19,453 nucleotides of DNA from DAOTXK01 sp034435395 (GCA_034435395.1 DAOTXK010000343.1:1-19453), one strand, 5' to 3'; shown: positions 1 to 7,926, counted from the first letter of the stretch. Notes: generated by a model from the letters alone, not told the origin. Translations and numbers: made by a program.

Positions 1-191
1 GCATAACCCTGGTCGTGATTGCCCCGCACATAAAACAGGGGCACATTCAGTATCGATGTCACAAACTCGATATACGACGCCGGCAAATCTCCACAACTGA
101 CCACCACCTCCACGTCGGCAAAGCTGCGTTGCAGATAGGGAACATTCAGCATATACGGGAGTTCGATATCACTAACCGCCAATATCTTCAC
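1..191 (-). CDS. Metallophosphoesterase, N-terminal part (cut by window edge)
   Basis: The first 63 residues of a calcineurin-like metallophosphoesterase are visible; the rest lies beyond base 1. The start is a GTG at 191, because an in-frame TAG lies two codons upstream. From it run a hydrophobic strand with a metal-binding Asp (residues 1-10, beginning MKILAVSDIE), a CGDLP block near residues 33-37 and GNHD near residues 57-60. These are the metal ligands of the phosphodiesterase/phosphatase fold. The first motif reads D-I-E where the commonest form is D-x-H; bacterial DevT-like phosphatases, as I recall them, tolerate this variation. The gene follows xdhC after 24 bases and has no clear Shine-Dalgarno, so it is probably read through from the operon above. 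The substrate cannot be inferred from this fragment. Confidence 0.8.
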   Translation of the reverse strand, partial: MKILAVSDIELPYMLNVPYLQRSFADVEVVVSCGDLPASYIEFVTSILNVPLFYVRGNHDQGY

Positions 192-215
192 GGCACGCTA
201 CTGGTCAAAGTCACT

Positions 216-1058
216 TTAATGCGCTGACGTTTCTCGATCAACAGCACTGGCGCGCGCATCCTGCCACCGCATCTGACGGCCATCGCCACCATGCTGGATC
301 ATGATGATCTCAGCCAGCACGCTGATGGCGATTTCCCGGGGGGTCTCAGCCCCAAGCTCCAAACCGACCGGCGCATGAACCCGGCTCAGTTCGGCCTCGG
401 TGATCCCTCTCTCCCGCAGGGCGTCCGCGGTGAGCGCCCAGCGGCGACGGCTCCCGATCAGCCCAATATAGCGGGCCGGCGATTTCACCAGGGGCGGAAG
501 CAAATCGAGATCCACCATCTGTCCGCGCGTCATGGCCGCCACATAGGTTTGACTGGTGATGGTCACATGATCGATCAGTTCGCGGGCTGGAGCCACCACA
601 TAACCGTCCATGCCTGGTATCTGCTCTTCGGAGCAGAGATCGGCCCGATCATCGCTGACGATCACGCGCAACCCCACCCATTTGGCCAGTTCCGCCACCG
701 CTTTTCCCACGTGGCCGCACCCGATAACCAGCACCGTCGGCGCTGGCAGCATGGATTCCACAAAGACCTCCACCGTCCCCCCACACACGCCGACATCGCC
801 GGCCCCCATGTCCGACATCCGGTAACTGATCAGTTGGGAACGGCCACTGGCGATGGCCTCCAACGCTGCCTCGATCACCTTGGATTCGAGCATGCCGCCG
901 CCGATGGTGCCGGCTATACGCCCGTCCGGCCAGACGATCATCTTGCTGCCCGCATGACGCGGCACCGAACCCTGCGTTCGCACCACTGTCGCCAGCGCAA
1001 TGTCCTGGCCCTGCCGCTGTGCCTCGGCCAGCGTTTCAAAGATTTCGTAATCCTGCAT
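216..1058 (-). CDS. xdhC: XdhC/CoxI-family molybdenum-hydroxylase maturation factor
   Basis: XdhC-family proteins bind molybdenum cofactor and help sulfurate and insert it into xanthine-dehydrogenase-type hydroxylases in the cytoplasm. The 280-residue product shows the family layout: an N-terminal XdhC/CoxI domain with ATVVRTQGSVPR (about 23-34), IGGGMLE (52-58) and VCGG (91-94), then a Rossmann-like XdhC_C domain with GCGHVG (113-118) and IGLIGSRRR (198-206). I chose the ATG at 1058 because GGGGG lies 8-9 bases upstream and homologues start close to the IFETL helix; an in-frame GTG at 1085 would add nine residues. No hydroxylase subunit lies in this window, so the client enzyme must be encoded elsewhere, plausibly a purine hydroxylase given the purine genes upstream. 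It sits 63 bases after the LLM gene. The family is clear; the client is inferred. Confidence 0.9.
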   Translation of the reverse strand: MQDYEIFETLAEAQRQGQDIALATVVRTQGSVPRHAGSKMIVWPDGRIAGTIGGGMLESKVIEAALEAIASGRSQLISYRMSDMGAGDVGVCGGTVEVFVESMLPAPTVLVIGCGHVGKAVAELAKWVGLRVIVSDDRADLCSEEQIPGMDGYVVAPARELIDHVTITSQTYVAAMTRGQMVDLDLLPPLVKSPARYIGLIGSRRRWALTADALRERGITEAELSRVHAPVGLELGAETPREIAISVLAEIIMIQHGGDGRQMRWQDARASAVDRETSAH

Positions 1059-1121
1059 ACCATTCTGCCCCCAACACTGGGCCACGACGATTATGGACCA
1101 GCTGGGACGATGACCATACGG

Positions 1122-2129
1122 CTAACTCGAATAGCCAGCAGCAAATGTATCGATCATCAGTTTGACATCATCGCCCAGCGGATACAATACCGGACAGGTG
1201 CAACCGGCAGCCACATACTCGCGGACCTTGGCGCGCACTTCTTCGGGCGCGCCGGACGCCGTAATCAGCTGTACGACATCATCCGGCACCAGGGCCATGG
1301 CCCGTTCGATTTCTTCCTCCGTCGCTGGCCAGGTCAACACCTGGTGAATCTCATCCAAAAGCTCCTGGCTGACGCCGCTCGCCTTCATGATGTGTGGCTG
1401 CTGCCCAAGATACTGAGTCACCAGCTGGCGGGCATTGTCCAACGCCCGCTTACGGTCCCGATCAACCGACGCCACCACCAACTGCGGGCGATCAATATCG
1501 TCGACCTTCCGCCCACTCAGTTTAGCGCCTTTCTCCAGTTGATTCATCGCCCCTTCATTATACTGGGGAGAGACCAGGTAGTTCAGAAGCGCGCCGTCGG
1601 CGATCTCGCCGGTGAGCGCCATCATCTGAGGCCCGGTCGCGCCGATGTAGATCGGCACATGGCGCGGCTCCCGTCGCCCGTGCACCACGTCAAGCTCCAC
1701 CCCCGTCAGATTCACAAACTCGCCGTGGAACGTGACGCGCTTCATGGCAAGCAGGTCGCGAACCACCGTCACCACCTCGCGCATCGCCTTCAGGGGCTTA
1801 CGCCGCTCAATGCCCACATTCTTCGCGAGAGGGTCCCACCACGCTCCGATGCCGCAGATGATCCGGCCAGGTGCCAGATCGTCCAGCGTCAGGAAGGTCG
1901 CCGCAATCAAAGCCGGATTGCGCGTCCAGTTATTGATCACGCCAGAGCCTACCTTGATACGCGCGGTTGTGGCGGCATACGCCGCCATGGGCACAATGGC
2001 GTCGCGCACCAGCCGGCTTTCCGCCTGCCAGACGGCCTCAAATCCCTTGCTCTCAGCATACCGGACATACTCAATGGCTTCAGGCAACTCGTGAGCGTCC
2101 TGCAGGTAGAGCGCAACTCGATCGGTCAT
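1122..2129 (-). CDS. LLM-class (F420-type) oxidoreductase
   Basis: This 335-residue protein belongs to the bacterial luciferase-like TIM-barrel family, whose members use F420 or FMN for hydride transfer. Supporting segments are RIKVGSGVINNWTRNP (about 57-72), which has the conserved bulge region of Mer and F420-dependent dehydrogenases; GRIICGIGAWW (about 88-98); and the VPIYIGATGP strand near 160-170. Its ATG overlaps the cofC stop by one base (TGATG), and GAGAGG lies 5 bases upstream, so it is translationally coupled to F420 synthesis. That context makes F420 the likelier cofactor. The substrate is unknown: methylenetetrahydromethanopterin reductase-like, alcohol/sugar dehydrogenase-like or a catabolic role are all possible. 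Its position between F420 genes and xdhC within a purine-catabolic stretch makes a purine-derived substrate worth testing. Confidence 0.88.
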   Translation of the reverse strand: MTDRVALYLQDAHELPEAIEYVRYAESKGFEAVWQAESRLVRDAIVPMAAYAATTARIKVGSGVINNWTRNPALIAATFLTLDDLAPGRIICGIGAWWDPLAKNVGIERRKPLKAMREVVTVVRDLLAMKRVTFHGEFVNLTGVELDVVHGRREPRHVPIYIGATGPQMMALTGEIADGALLNYLVSPQYNEGAMNQLEKGAKLSGRKVDDIDRPQLVVASVDRDRKRALDNARQLVTQYLGQQPHIMKASGVSQELLDEIHQVLTWPATEEEIERAMALVPDDVVQLITASGAPEEVRAKVREYVAAGCTCPVLYPLGDDVKLMIDTFAAGYSS

Positions 2130-2809
2130 CAGGGCCTCTCTTTCTGGGGCATATCGGAAAACGGCAACAGGTCTTCCGGTTGAAGGTCTACCAGCGGCTC
2201 AATGCCGCTTTTTTGGCACATTTCCAGGTAGACAAGCAGATCGTCCGGCGTATCCAGGTCCAACATCAGCCGCTCGGAACGGTAAACGTGAACAGTTGCG
2301 CCCGCCGTTTCCGCCGCCTGGCAGTGCTTCTCAAAACTACCAGGGCCGAACGCATACTCAAATAACCCAGGCGGGCGCATCAGCAAGGCGTTCGTCCCTT
2401 CCCTCATTCGATCGGGCGCAATCACCGCGGATTGTTGGTATCGCCCTAGTTCGACGATCGCGTTGAGGTCAGAGACGGCCAGCAATGGCAGATCGGCGGG
2501 CAGGATCAGGGCCGCCTGGGCATACCAGCTGGTGATAACCTGGCTGGCGCGCTCCAGTGCCGCATTTAACTCAGGAGCGCCGCTCTCCTGAACCGTTTTG
2601 ACACCGTATTTTCGGGCCACTACTAACGCCCGATTGTCCCGGCTGATGACCAGAACACCGCTGACAGTCCCACTTTCCGTCAGTACGGACACCGTTTGCT
2701 GCAACATCCTGATAGCGAGATGCTCACGAACCTCAGCCGACAGGGCCGCCGCCAGACGGCTTTTGGCCCGGTTCAGGGGTTTGACGGGGACAATCGCCCA
2801 CACATTCAC
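2129..2809 (-). CDS. cofC: 2-phospholactate/phosphoenolpyruvate guanylyltransferase CofC (FbiD)
   Basis: CofC (FbiD in mycobacteria) activates a three-carbon phosphoacid with GTP, giving the GDP-linked donor that CofD adds to the deazaflavin Fo. The 226-residue product has the nucleotidyltransferase start AIVPVKPLNRAKSRLA (about 5-20), the metal-site loop LILPADLPLL (101-110), the APDRMREGTNALL segment and the GPGSF-x3-HC motif, all typical of this small family. It starts with GTG at 2809, overlaps the cofD stop by four bases (GTGA) and has GGAGGAG 8 bases upstream. Bacterial FbiD enzymes are known to use phosphoenolpyruvate, while archaeal CofC uses 2-phospholactate. The separate FbiB-type reductase in this operon favours the phosphoenolpyruvate version here, but this is inferred from context and not from a residue I can point to. 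Confidence 0.93.
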   Translation of the reverse strand: MNVWAIVPVKPLNRAKSRLAAALSAEVREHLAIRMLQQTVSVLTESGTVSGVLVISRDNRALVVARKYGVKTVQESGAPELNAALERASQVITSWYAQAALILPADLPLLAVSDLNAIVELGRYQQSAVIAPDRMREGTNALLMRPPGLFEYAFGPGSFEKHCQAAETAGATVHVYRSERLMLDLDTPDDLLVYLEMCQKSGIEPLVDLQPEDLLPFSDMPQKERP

Positions 2810-3747
2810 GAGGATAGCTCCTCCACCCAGCTCAATATCTCTTGTGCCAGCCGGGTCTTATCGTGATCCGTCGTCATCAGGGTATCTGTCACCAGCACCC
2901 GGCAGTTAAAATCAGCCGCCGAAAGCCGGGACGCATCACGTCTATCGAACACAAAACCGGCCAGCAGCCGCCCGTAGTAGTTGGCTACCGCCTGAGCGGA
3001 GACCGACCATCCCAACTCGGCCATCAGTTTGGCAGCCGGCCCCTTCACGGCGGCCCCAGCTATGATCGGACTGACGGCCAGACAGAGCTTCTTCGACACG
3101 GCCTCTACCATGCCCGGAATGGCCAGGAGCGGCGCAATGGATAGTAACGGATTAGATGGGCAAATGACAACTGCATCCGCCCGTTCCACGGCCGTCTGAA
3201 CATCAAGAGATAACTCCGCCTGCTCGGCGCCCCGGTATTCAATGGCCTTTACGACAGGTTGCCAGCGGTGGCGCACAAAATACTCTTGAAATTCCAACAG
3301 CCCATACTCCACGGTCTCCACCATCGTCCGAACGGTGGCGTCAGTCATTGGCAGAATGATCTGGGTCACGCCCAGGCCCTCACACAGGCGGCGGGTCACG
3401 GCCGTCAGCGTGTAACCCTCTGACAACCACCCGGTACGTAGCAGATGGGTAGCCAGATCGCGGTCCCCCAGCTGGAACCATGGCCGCTCACCATAACGGG
3501 CCATCATGTCCAGCATTTGCCTCGTGTCACCGCGAATGCCCCACCCCACCTGAGGGTCGGCTATCCCCGCCAGCGAATACATGACCGTATCCAGGTCAGG
3601 GGAAATCGCCAGGCCATAGAGGGTGAAGTCATCACCCGTATTCACCACAACCGTCAACCGTCCGGGCGGCAGCACCTTCGCCAGCCCGAACGCCAGTTTG
3701 GCCCCCCCAACGCCACCGGCCAGCGCCACAACCCGTTCTATCGCCAT
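2806..3747 (-). CDS. cofD: Fo: (dehydro)lactyl phosphate transferase CofD (FbiA)
   Basis: CofD/FbiA transfers the phospholactyl or phosphoenolpyruvyl group from its GDP carrier to Fo, giving F420-0 or dehydro-F420-0. The 313-residue product carries all hallmark blocks: LAGGVGGAKLAFGLA near the N-terminus, VNTGDDFTLYGLAISPDLDT, DTRQMLDMMARYG, the LGDRDLATHLLRT strand and SNPLLSI near the middle. I set the start at the ATG at 3747, because homologues begin a few residues before LAGGVGG and AGGA lies 4-5 bases upstream. The open frame continues 95 codons further but overlaps the preceding gene and reads as Gly/Arg/Pro-rich noise. It overlaps the nitroreductase gene by 10 bases and cofC by 4, so the three are co-translated. 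Length and motifs are normal. Confidence 0.95.
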   Translation of the reverse strand: MAIERVVALAGGVGGAKLAFGLAKVLPPGRLTVVVNTGDDFTLYGLAISPDLDTVMYSLAGIADPQVGWGIRGDTRQMLDMMARYGERPWFQLGDRDLATHLLRTGWLSEGYTLTAVTRRLCEGLGVTQIILPMTDATVRTMVETVEYGLLEFQEYFVRHRWQPVVKAIEYRGAEQAELSLDVQTAVERADAVVICPSNPLLSIAPLLAIPGMVEAVSKKLCLAVSPIIAGAAVKGPAAKLMAELGWSVSAQAVANYYGRLLAGFVFDRRDASRLSAADFNCRVLVTDTLMTTDHDKTRLAQEILSWVEELSS

Positions 3748-4343
3748 ACCATCCTGGTTTCCAGGGCCTGGCGCGTCCCCCGGCGCTGCTGGGCAGGATA
3801 GCCCACCGTGATCAGGGCCTGAGGCTCCCAATCCGGGGCTAGGCCCAGTACGTCGCTGACCATATCCGCGCAGAACAGCGGCGCACACATCCAGCATGCC
3901 CCCAGACCGCTCGCCGACGCCATCAATAACAGGTTTTGCCCGGCCATAGCCACGCTCTGGATAGCCATCACACGTTCCGCCAGTTGACGCTCCTGGTCCG
4001 GATACTGATCCATGTCCGCCATGGACAGACACAATACAATAGCAACTGCCGCGCCGGTGATCCGCTGGTAAGAGCGCTCCACGTCCTGCTTGATGACATC
4101 AGCCGGAACCCCATCGCCGCGCAAATCAGCCGCCAATCGCTCTCCCATGGCTTTGGCCAGTTTCTGCCGGCTCGCCGCCGATCGTAATACGGCAAAGCGC
4201 CAGGGCTGACGGTTATGCGCTGACGGCGCCCATCGCGCTGCTTCCAGCAAGCGCATCACCTCGCTATCCGGAACGGCATCAGCCCTATAACGCCGGATGG
4301 AGCGGCGCAGTCGAATTATATCAAGCAACATTTCGCTCATCAT
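3738..4343 (-). CDS. Nitroreductase-family protein, probable stand-alone FbiB C-terminal domain (dehydro-F420-0 reductase)
   Basis: This 201-residue FMN-type nitroreductase shows RRSIRRYRADAVPDSEV followed by the FMN-phosphate segment ARWAPSAHNRQPWRF, and a C-terminal GLGACWMCAP segment typical of the fold. It is wedged between cofE (11 bases upstream) and cofD (10-base overlap). In mycobacteria FbiB is a fusion of a CofE-like ligase with just such a domain, and that domain reduces dehydro-F420-0 with reduced FMN. Here the two halves appear as neighbouring separate genes, so the same reaction is the best inference. The start is ATG at 4343 (an adjacent in-frame ATG follows at 4340), placed after the cofE stop; no strong ribosome site is seen, consistent with coupling. 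A generic nitroreductase or a BluB-like role is less likely given the position. Confidence 0.85.
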   Translation of the reverse strand: MMSEMLLDIIRLRRSIRRYRADAVPDSEVMRLLEAARWAPSAHNRQPWRFAVLRSAASRQKLAKAMGERLAADLRGDGVPADVIKQDVERSYQRITGAAVAIVLCLSMADMDQYPDQERQLAERVMAIQSVAMAGQNLLLMASASGLGACWMCAPLFCADMVSDVLGLAPDWEPQALITVGYPAQQRRGTRQALETRMVWR

Positions 4344-4354
4344 CTTTGGACTTA

Positions 4355-5125
4355 TTATCGGTACAGGTCGTGTTCGAGGGGGCGAATCAAGTCGGCGGCA
4401 CACCCCGCCGGACCGGTCAGCCGCAGACCACGCGCCAGCACAACAGGGCGACCTTCATCGGCTTCCCCAGTGATCAGACCTGCCGCCGCCGCGATGGCAT
4501 CAGCCACGGCGATAATGGTCGCCCGCAACTCGCGACCGAAAAGGTCAGGGCGGCCACGACAATCCAGTATGGCCGGGATGCCAGCCACCCCGATGGCCAC
4601 CCCCATGTTACCTACGCGAAAGGGGCGACCGTGGGTATCGCTGATCACAATACCGACGCGAACACCGGTGCGCTCGAAGAGGGCCGTATGCAGCCGTTGC
4701 GCCGACGCATCAGGGTCTTCCGGCAACAGAAGCACCCAGTCGTCGCTCCCTCTGCCAACATTGGAATGATCGATCCCCGCGTTGGCGGAGGTAAATCCCA
4801 GGCGGTGGCGAACGATCAACACCCCCTGCCGGTACCGCGACACCTCAACCGACTCGCGTAATATCGCCTCCACAAGATTGGGGGCCTTGCCGGTCGCCGC
4901 CGCCAATTCAAACGCCCGTTCGGACGGCACCACCGTTCGCAAGTCCAGCCAGCGATCTTCGGATTTGGAAACGATCTTCGAGGTAACGACGACGACATCA
5001 CCGGGTTGCAGACGGAGGCGGGCCGCTTCCAGACCATCCAGAATCAGCGACGCCAGATCATCGCCCGGTTGGACCAATGGCATACCTGGCAATGTCTGAA
5101 GGGTGAGCGTGGCGGTCTCGATCAC
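4355..5125 (-). CDS. cofE: Coenzyme F420-0:L-glutamate ligase CofE
   Basis: CofE adds gamma-linked glutamate to F420-0 using GTP and metal ions. The 256-residue protein matches the stand-alone ligase length. It shows VVVVTSKIVSKSEDRW (about 44-59), HSNVGRGSDDWVLLLPEDPD near the middle and the signature SDTHGRPFRVGNMGVAIGVA in the second half. It starts with GTG at 5125, overlapping the reductase stop by four bases (GTGA). It lacks the C-terminal nitroreductase part found in actinobacterial FbiB; that part is the next gene downstream. No residue that I recognise as essential is missing. The polyglutamate tail length it makes cannot be judged from the sequence. Confidence 0.95.
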   Translation of the reverse strand: MIETATLTLQTLPGMPLVQPGDDLASLILDGLEAARLRLQPGDVVVVTSKIVSKSEDRWLDLRTVVPSERAFELAAATGKAPNLVEAILRESVEVSRYRQGVLIVRHRLGFTSANAGIDHSNVGRGSDDWVLLLPEDPDASAQRLHTALFERTGVRVGIVISDTHGRPFRVGNMGVAIGVAGIPAILDCRGRPDLFGRELRATIIAVADAIAAAAGLITGEADEGRPVVLARGLRLTGPAGCAADLIRPLEHDLYR

Positions 5126-5796
5126 CGATCAATCCCGGTCACACGGATCCCTGCGCCCTTACTCTTGTACCGGATATTGAGGCCGATCAAGACGGGCGTC
5201 AGAGCCTCCACGGCAATGGCATTCTTCAGGGGACCCGCGTCAAAACCGCGCATCCCGGCAGCCTCGACCAACCGGAGCGCTTCCGCTTTAGCCCCCTTGT
5301 CATCGCCGCATACCAACACATCGCAGTCGATACGGTGGTCGATATCGGCCAGGTGCCCGGCGCTGACGTTCTGGAACGCGGCCACCACGCGCACGCCGTC
5401 GCCCAAAAGCGCCTGGGCCTCCAGGGCCGCCGCCCCACCCTCCGGCAGGTGGACCACACTGGCTTTCGACGGTTGCAGGGGTACGGTCACATCCACCAGG
5501 ACCTTGCCTTGCACAACCTCACGAATGCTCTCCAGGATGGTCTGGTGAGCGGCGTAGGGCACGCTCACCACCACCAGATCGGCCTGGGCAGCCGCTTCCA
5601 CGTTGTGCGCGCCTGACATGTAACCCGCGCCAAGCGCCGCATTCAGCTCCCCAGCTTTCTGCTCAGCCCGTTCGGCGCTGCGCGACCCAATAATGACGTT
5701 GTAGCCGCTGGCCGCCCAGCGCATCGCCAGACCGGAGCCTTCTTTACCGGTACCGCCCAGCACGGCAACCGTCATAACCGTTTTTTTATTGTCCAC
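5122..5796 (-). CDS. npdG: NADPH:coenzyme F420 oxidoreductase (Fno/NpdG family)
   Basis: This enzyme moves hydride between NADP(H) and F420 and so couples the deazaflavin pool to the nicotinamide pool. The product has the family's N-terminal Rossmann motif VAVLGGTGKEGSGLAMRWA, IIGSRSAERAEQKA (the NADP-phosphate-contacting region), then VVVSVPYAAHQTIL and a C-terminal PLKNAIAVEALTPVLIGLN helix. I favour the GTG at 5796, with AAAAGG 8 bases upstream. A GTG at 5817 and an ATG at 5775, directly before the Rossmann strand, are alternatives. The gene begins the F420 block, 54 bases after the ssnA stop, and overlaps cofE by four bases. Being first makes it the link between purine catabolism and F420 genes. 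The direction of hydride flow in the cell cannot be inferred. Confidence 0.92.
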   Translation of the reverse strand: MDNKKTVMTVAVLGGTGKEGSGLAMRWAASGYNVIIGSRSAERAEQKAGELNAALGAGYMSGAHNVEAAAQADLVVVSVPYAAHQTILESIREVVQGKVLVDVTVPLQPSKASVVHLPEGGAAALEAQALLGDGVRVVAAFQNVSAGHLADIDHRIDCDVLVCGDDKGAKAEALRLVEAAGMRGFDAGPLKNAIAVEALTPVLIGLNIRYKSKGAGIRVTGIDR

Positions 5797-5850
5797 AGGA
5801 CTTACCTTTTCCGGCACTGTCCCGCCTGAGCACCAGGCAACACTGCTACA

Positions 5851-7209
5851 TCATGACGCCCCCAAGACCTGGCGGGCGTTGGCCTCATAACGTTCCCAGA
5901 TACGTGGCGCCAGCTCGCGCGCCGCGCCGGCGATAGCGGCTTCATCCAGGGTTAACAACTTCCGATCCCGCATAAGCCAGCGACCATTGACCACCGTGCC
6001 GGTCACCATGGAAGCCTCAAAGCCGAAGAGAATATGCCAGGGCAGATTAGCGGGGGTCATGGGCGTAAAGGGGCGATAATCCACCACGATCAGGTCAGCC
6101 ACAGCGCCGACATCCAGCGCCCCGAACCGCTGACCGGGGAAGAATACCTCCGCCAAACGGGCATTATTGGCCACGGCCATACGGGCTATGCCGTCGCCGG
6201 GCGCACGCCGTGGATCGCGATGAATGACCTTATGGAGTAAATAAGCCGCTTTCCATTCCGCCCACATGTTGTTACTGAACCCGTCATTGCCCAGCACGAC
6301 GTTCGCCTCTCCCCGCAGCAAAGCATCCAGGGGCGCCGCGCCCACGCCATTGTTCATGTTGGAGCGCGGCTGGTGTGAAATCCAGGTGCCGGTTTCGCGC
6401 AAAACCGCCTGCTCCCAGGTATCGGCATGGACAACATGGGCAACAATGGTCTTGGGGCCGAGGATACCGGCCTGCGCCAGGCGATCCACCACGCGCAGGC
6501 CGTAGCGCTGCAAGCTGTGATATTCATCGGCTTCATGCTCGGCGACATGAATGTGAAAACCGGTATCCAGGCCCTGCGCGGCTTCCACGCACTTCCGCAG
6601 GGTCTCGTCGCCGACCGTCAGCCCGGCGTGCAGGCCGAAGGTGGCCGCTAACAACGGATGCCGCTTCGCCTCCTTCAGGAAACGCACATTCTCGGCGATG
6701 CCAGCCGCCGCTTTTTCCGGGCCATCCCGGTCGGTCACCTCATAACACAGCACCGCCCTCAGCCCTGCTTTCTCCACTGCCGCGGCGATGGCATCCAGGC
6801 TGCCGTCGATCGCGTTGGGGCTGGCATGGTGATCGATCAGGGTGGTCGTGCCGTGCTTCACCGCATCCACCAGACTGACCAGCGCGCTGTAATAAACGGC
6901 CTCCTTGTCCAATGCCTTGTCCAGCGGCCACCACAGGCGCTCCAGGATTTCCGGGAAGTCTTTGGGGGCAGGGCCGGGGATGGCCAGACCGCGCGCAAAA
7001 GCGCCGTAGAAATGGGTATGCGCGCAGATGTTGCCGGGCATGACCAGCTGCCCGCCCACGTCCACGGTGTCCTCGTCCGGGTAGCAGGCGACCAGTTCTG
7101 GGGTTAATCCAACGTCGGTAATCGAACCATCAAAGACCCGCAGCGCGCCGTTCTCCACAATGCGAGGCGAGTTGCCCCAGGTCACCAGCGTGCTATTGGT
7201 GATGAGCAT
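5851..7209 (-). CDS. ssnA: SsnA-family amidohydrolase of the purine-degradation cluster
   Basis: The 452-residue product aligns end to end, from memory, with E. coli SsnA, an amidohydrolase of the selenium-/molybdenum-associated purine locus. Shared blocks include LWWPLDKALDKEAVYYS (about 92-108), IDHHASPNAIDGSL (125-138), RSNMNNGVG (282-290) and HILFGFEASMVTGTVVNG. Expected metal ligands are visible: H64 and H66 in HTH, a histidine of the FHIHVAEH segment (H219/H221), H258 and D309. The ATG at 7209 has a strong AGGGGGG site overlapping the preceding TAG, 10 bases after the upstream gene. SsnA is genetically implicated in anaerobic urate/purine breakdown, probably in hydrolysing a ring intermediate; I cannot say which one from the sequence. 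It is the last clearly purine-linked gene before the F420 operon, which follows in the same orientation. Confidence 0.92.
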   Translation of the reverse strand: MLITNSTLVTWGNSPRIVENGALRVFDGSITDVGLTPELVACYPDEDTVDVGGQLVMPGNICAHTHFYGAFARGLAIPGPAPKDFPEILERLWWPLDKALDKEAVYYSALVSLVDAVKHGTTTLIDHHASPNAIDGSLDAIAAAVEKAGLRAVLCYEVTDRDGPEKAAAGIAENVRFLKEAKRHPLLAATFGLHAGLTVGDETLRKCVEAAQGLDTGFHIHVAEHEADEYHSLQRYGLRVVDRLAQAGILGPKTIVAHVVHADTWEQAVLRETGTWISHQPRSNMNNGVGAAPLDALLRGEANVVLGNDGFSNNMWAEWKAAYLLHKVIHRDPRRAPGDGIARMAVANNARLAEVFFPGQRFGALDVGAVADLIVVDYRPFTPMTPANLPWHILFGFEASMVTGTVVNGRWLMRDRKLLTLDEAAIAGAARELAPRIWERYEANARQVLGAS

Positions 7210-7219
7210 CTTTTCCCCC

Positions 7220-7906
7220 CTACTGTTCCAGCGGAATGGGGGCCGTCAACAGCCCTCCCAGGGCCGCAATCCGTCTTCGCACATCGGCGATGACCTGCTG
7301 CACGGCGTCGGGACCAAGCTCAGCAGGGAGGTGAACACGCCCCTCAGTTGAGCGGGCTGTGGTGGCAATGATCTCCCCCTGCTCACAAACGATCCGCAGC
7401 TGCGCGCCGCCGTCATCGGTCACCCCTTCCGCCTCCCAATATCGCTCCGCGGGGACACCAGCGTTTCGCAGTGCATAATAGACCCGATCCACAAAATAAT
7501 CAGCGGTGCTGTACAGGTCAGCGATGGCGGTGGCGGCGACAAAACGATCCCAGGTGGTGTAGATAAACGCCACCGCGCGGTGCGTGGGGTTAAGCACCGG
7601 CGGCACCTTTGGGCGAAGCTCACCCAGCTGGATTTTGTAATACAGGGCGTCCGCCCTCGGATGATCGGCTTCCTCCGGCAGCAGATCACGCCGACGCACC
7701 AACTCGTGACCGGTGCGACGCGCATAGTAATGAATACCGCCATTCTGGGGGCCAAAATCCCGGCTCAGAAAAAAGGCCAAGTATTCAGCGTGTATCCCTT
7801 TGGTCGCCCGCCCCTGGGGGATGCGATACCAGTGATCGTGCTGCGCGTGGCTAAGGTCCACCTGGCGATTGATCACCCCCACCAGCACGCGATCTTCAGG
7901 ATACAT
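7220..7906 (-). CDS. Conserved-looking protein of unknown function (228 aa)
   Basis: I do not recognise a characterised family. The soluble 228-residue product has no signal peptide or membrane segment. Distinct segments are VLVGVINRQVDLSHAQHDHW (about 7-26) followed by YRIPQGRATKG, then YLAFFLSRDFG, GGIHYYARR, a DHPRADALYYKIQLGEL stretch and TTWDRFVAATAIADLY in the middle; the C-terminal half is less distinctive. The N-terminal half reminds me of uncharacterised PUA/EVE-like or nuclease-linked proteins in Chloroflexota, but this is a weak resemblance. The ATG at 7906 is immediately preceded by GGCGGGAG, an unusually short spacing, and the frame stays open upstream without a good start codon, so the start is uncertain. 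It lies 20 bases after the PLP-enzyme gene and 10 bases before ssnA, so it is probably cotranscribed. Confidence 0.72.
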   Translation of the reverse strand: MYPEDRVLVGVINRQVDLSHAQHDHWYRIPQGRATKGIHAEYLAFFLSRDFGPQNGGIHYYARRTGHELVRRRDLLPEEADHPRADALYYKIQLGELRPKVPPVLNPTHRAVAFIYTTWDRFVAATAIADLYSTADYFVDRVYYALRNAGVPAERYWEAEGVTDDGGAQLRIVCEQGEIIATTARSTEGRVHLPAELGPDAVQQVIADVRRRIAALGGLLTAPIPLEQ

Positions 7907-7926
7907 CTCCCGCCATTCCCCATGGT

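Noticed and set aside
291..2183. 630-codon open frame on the plus strand
   Set aside because: It lies antisense to xdhC, the LLM gene and cofC, all of which have clear family motifs. Its translation is His/Arg/Pro/Gln-rich with no recognisable domain, as expected for the shadow of GC-rich genes.
3748..4032. 95-codon N-terminal extension of cofD
   Set aside because: It overlaps the nitroreductase gene, is Gly/Arg/Pro-rich and precedes a well-placed ATG with AGGA; CofD homologues start at that ATG.
5824..5838. Small hairpin GCCTG/CAGGC between ssnA and npdG
   Set aside because: Five-base arms and no T-run; not enough to call a terminator or operator.
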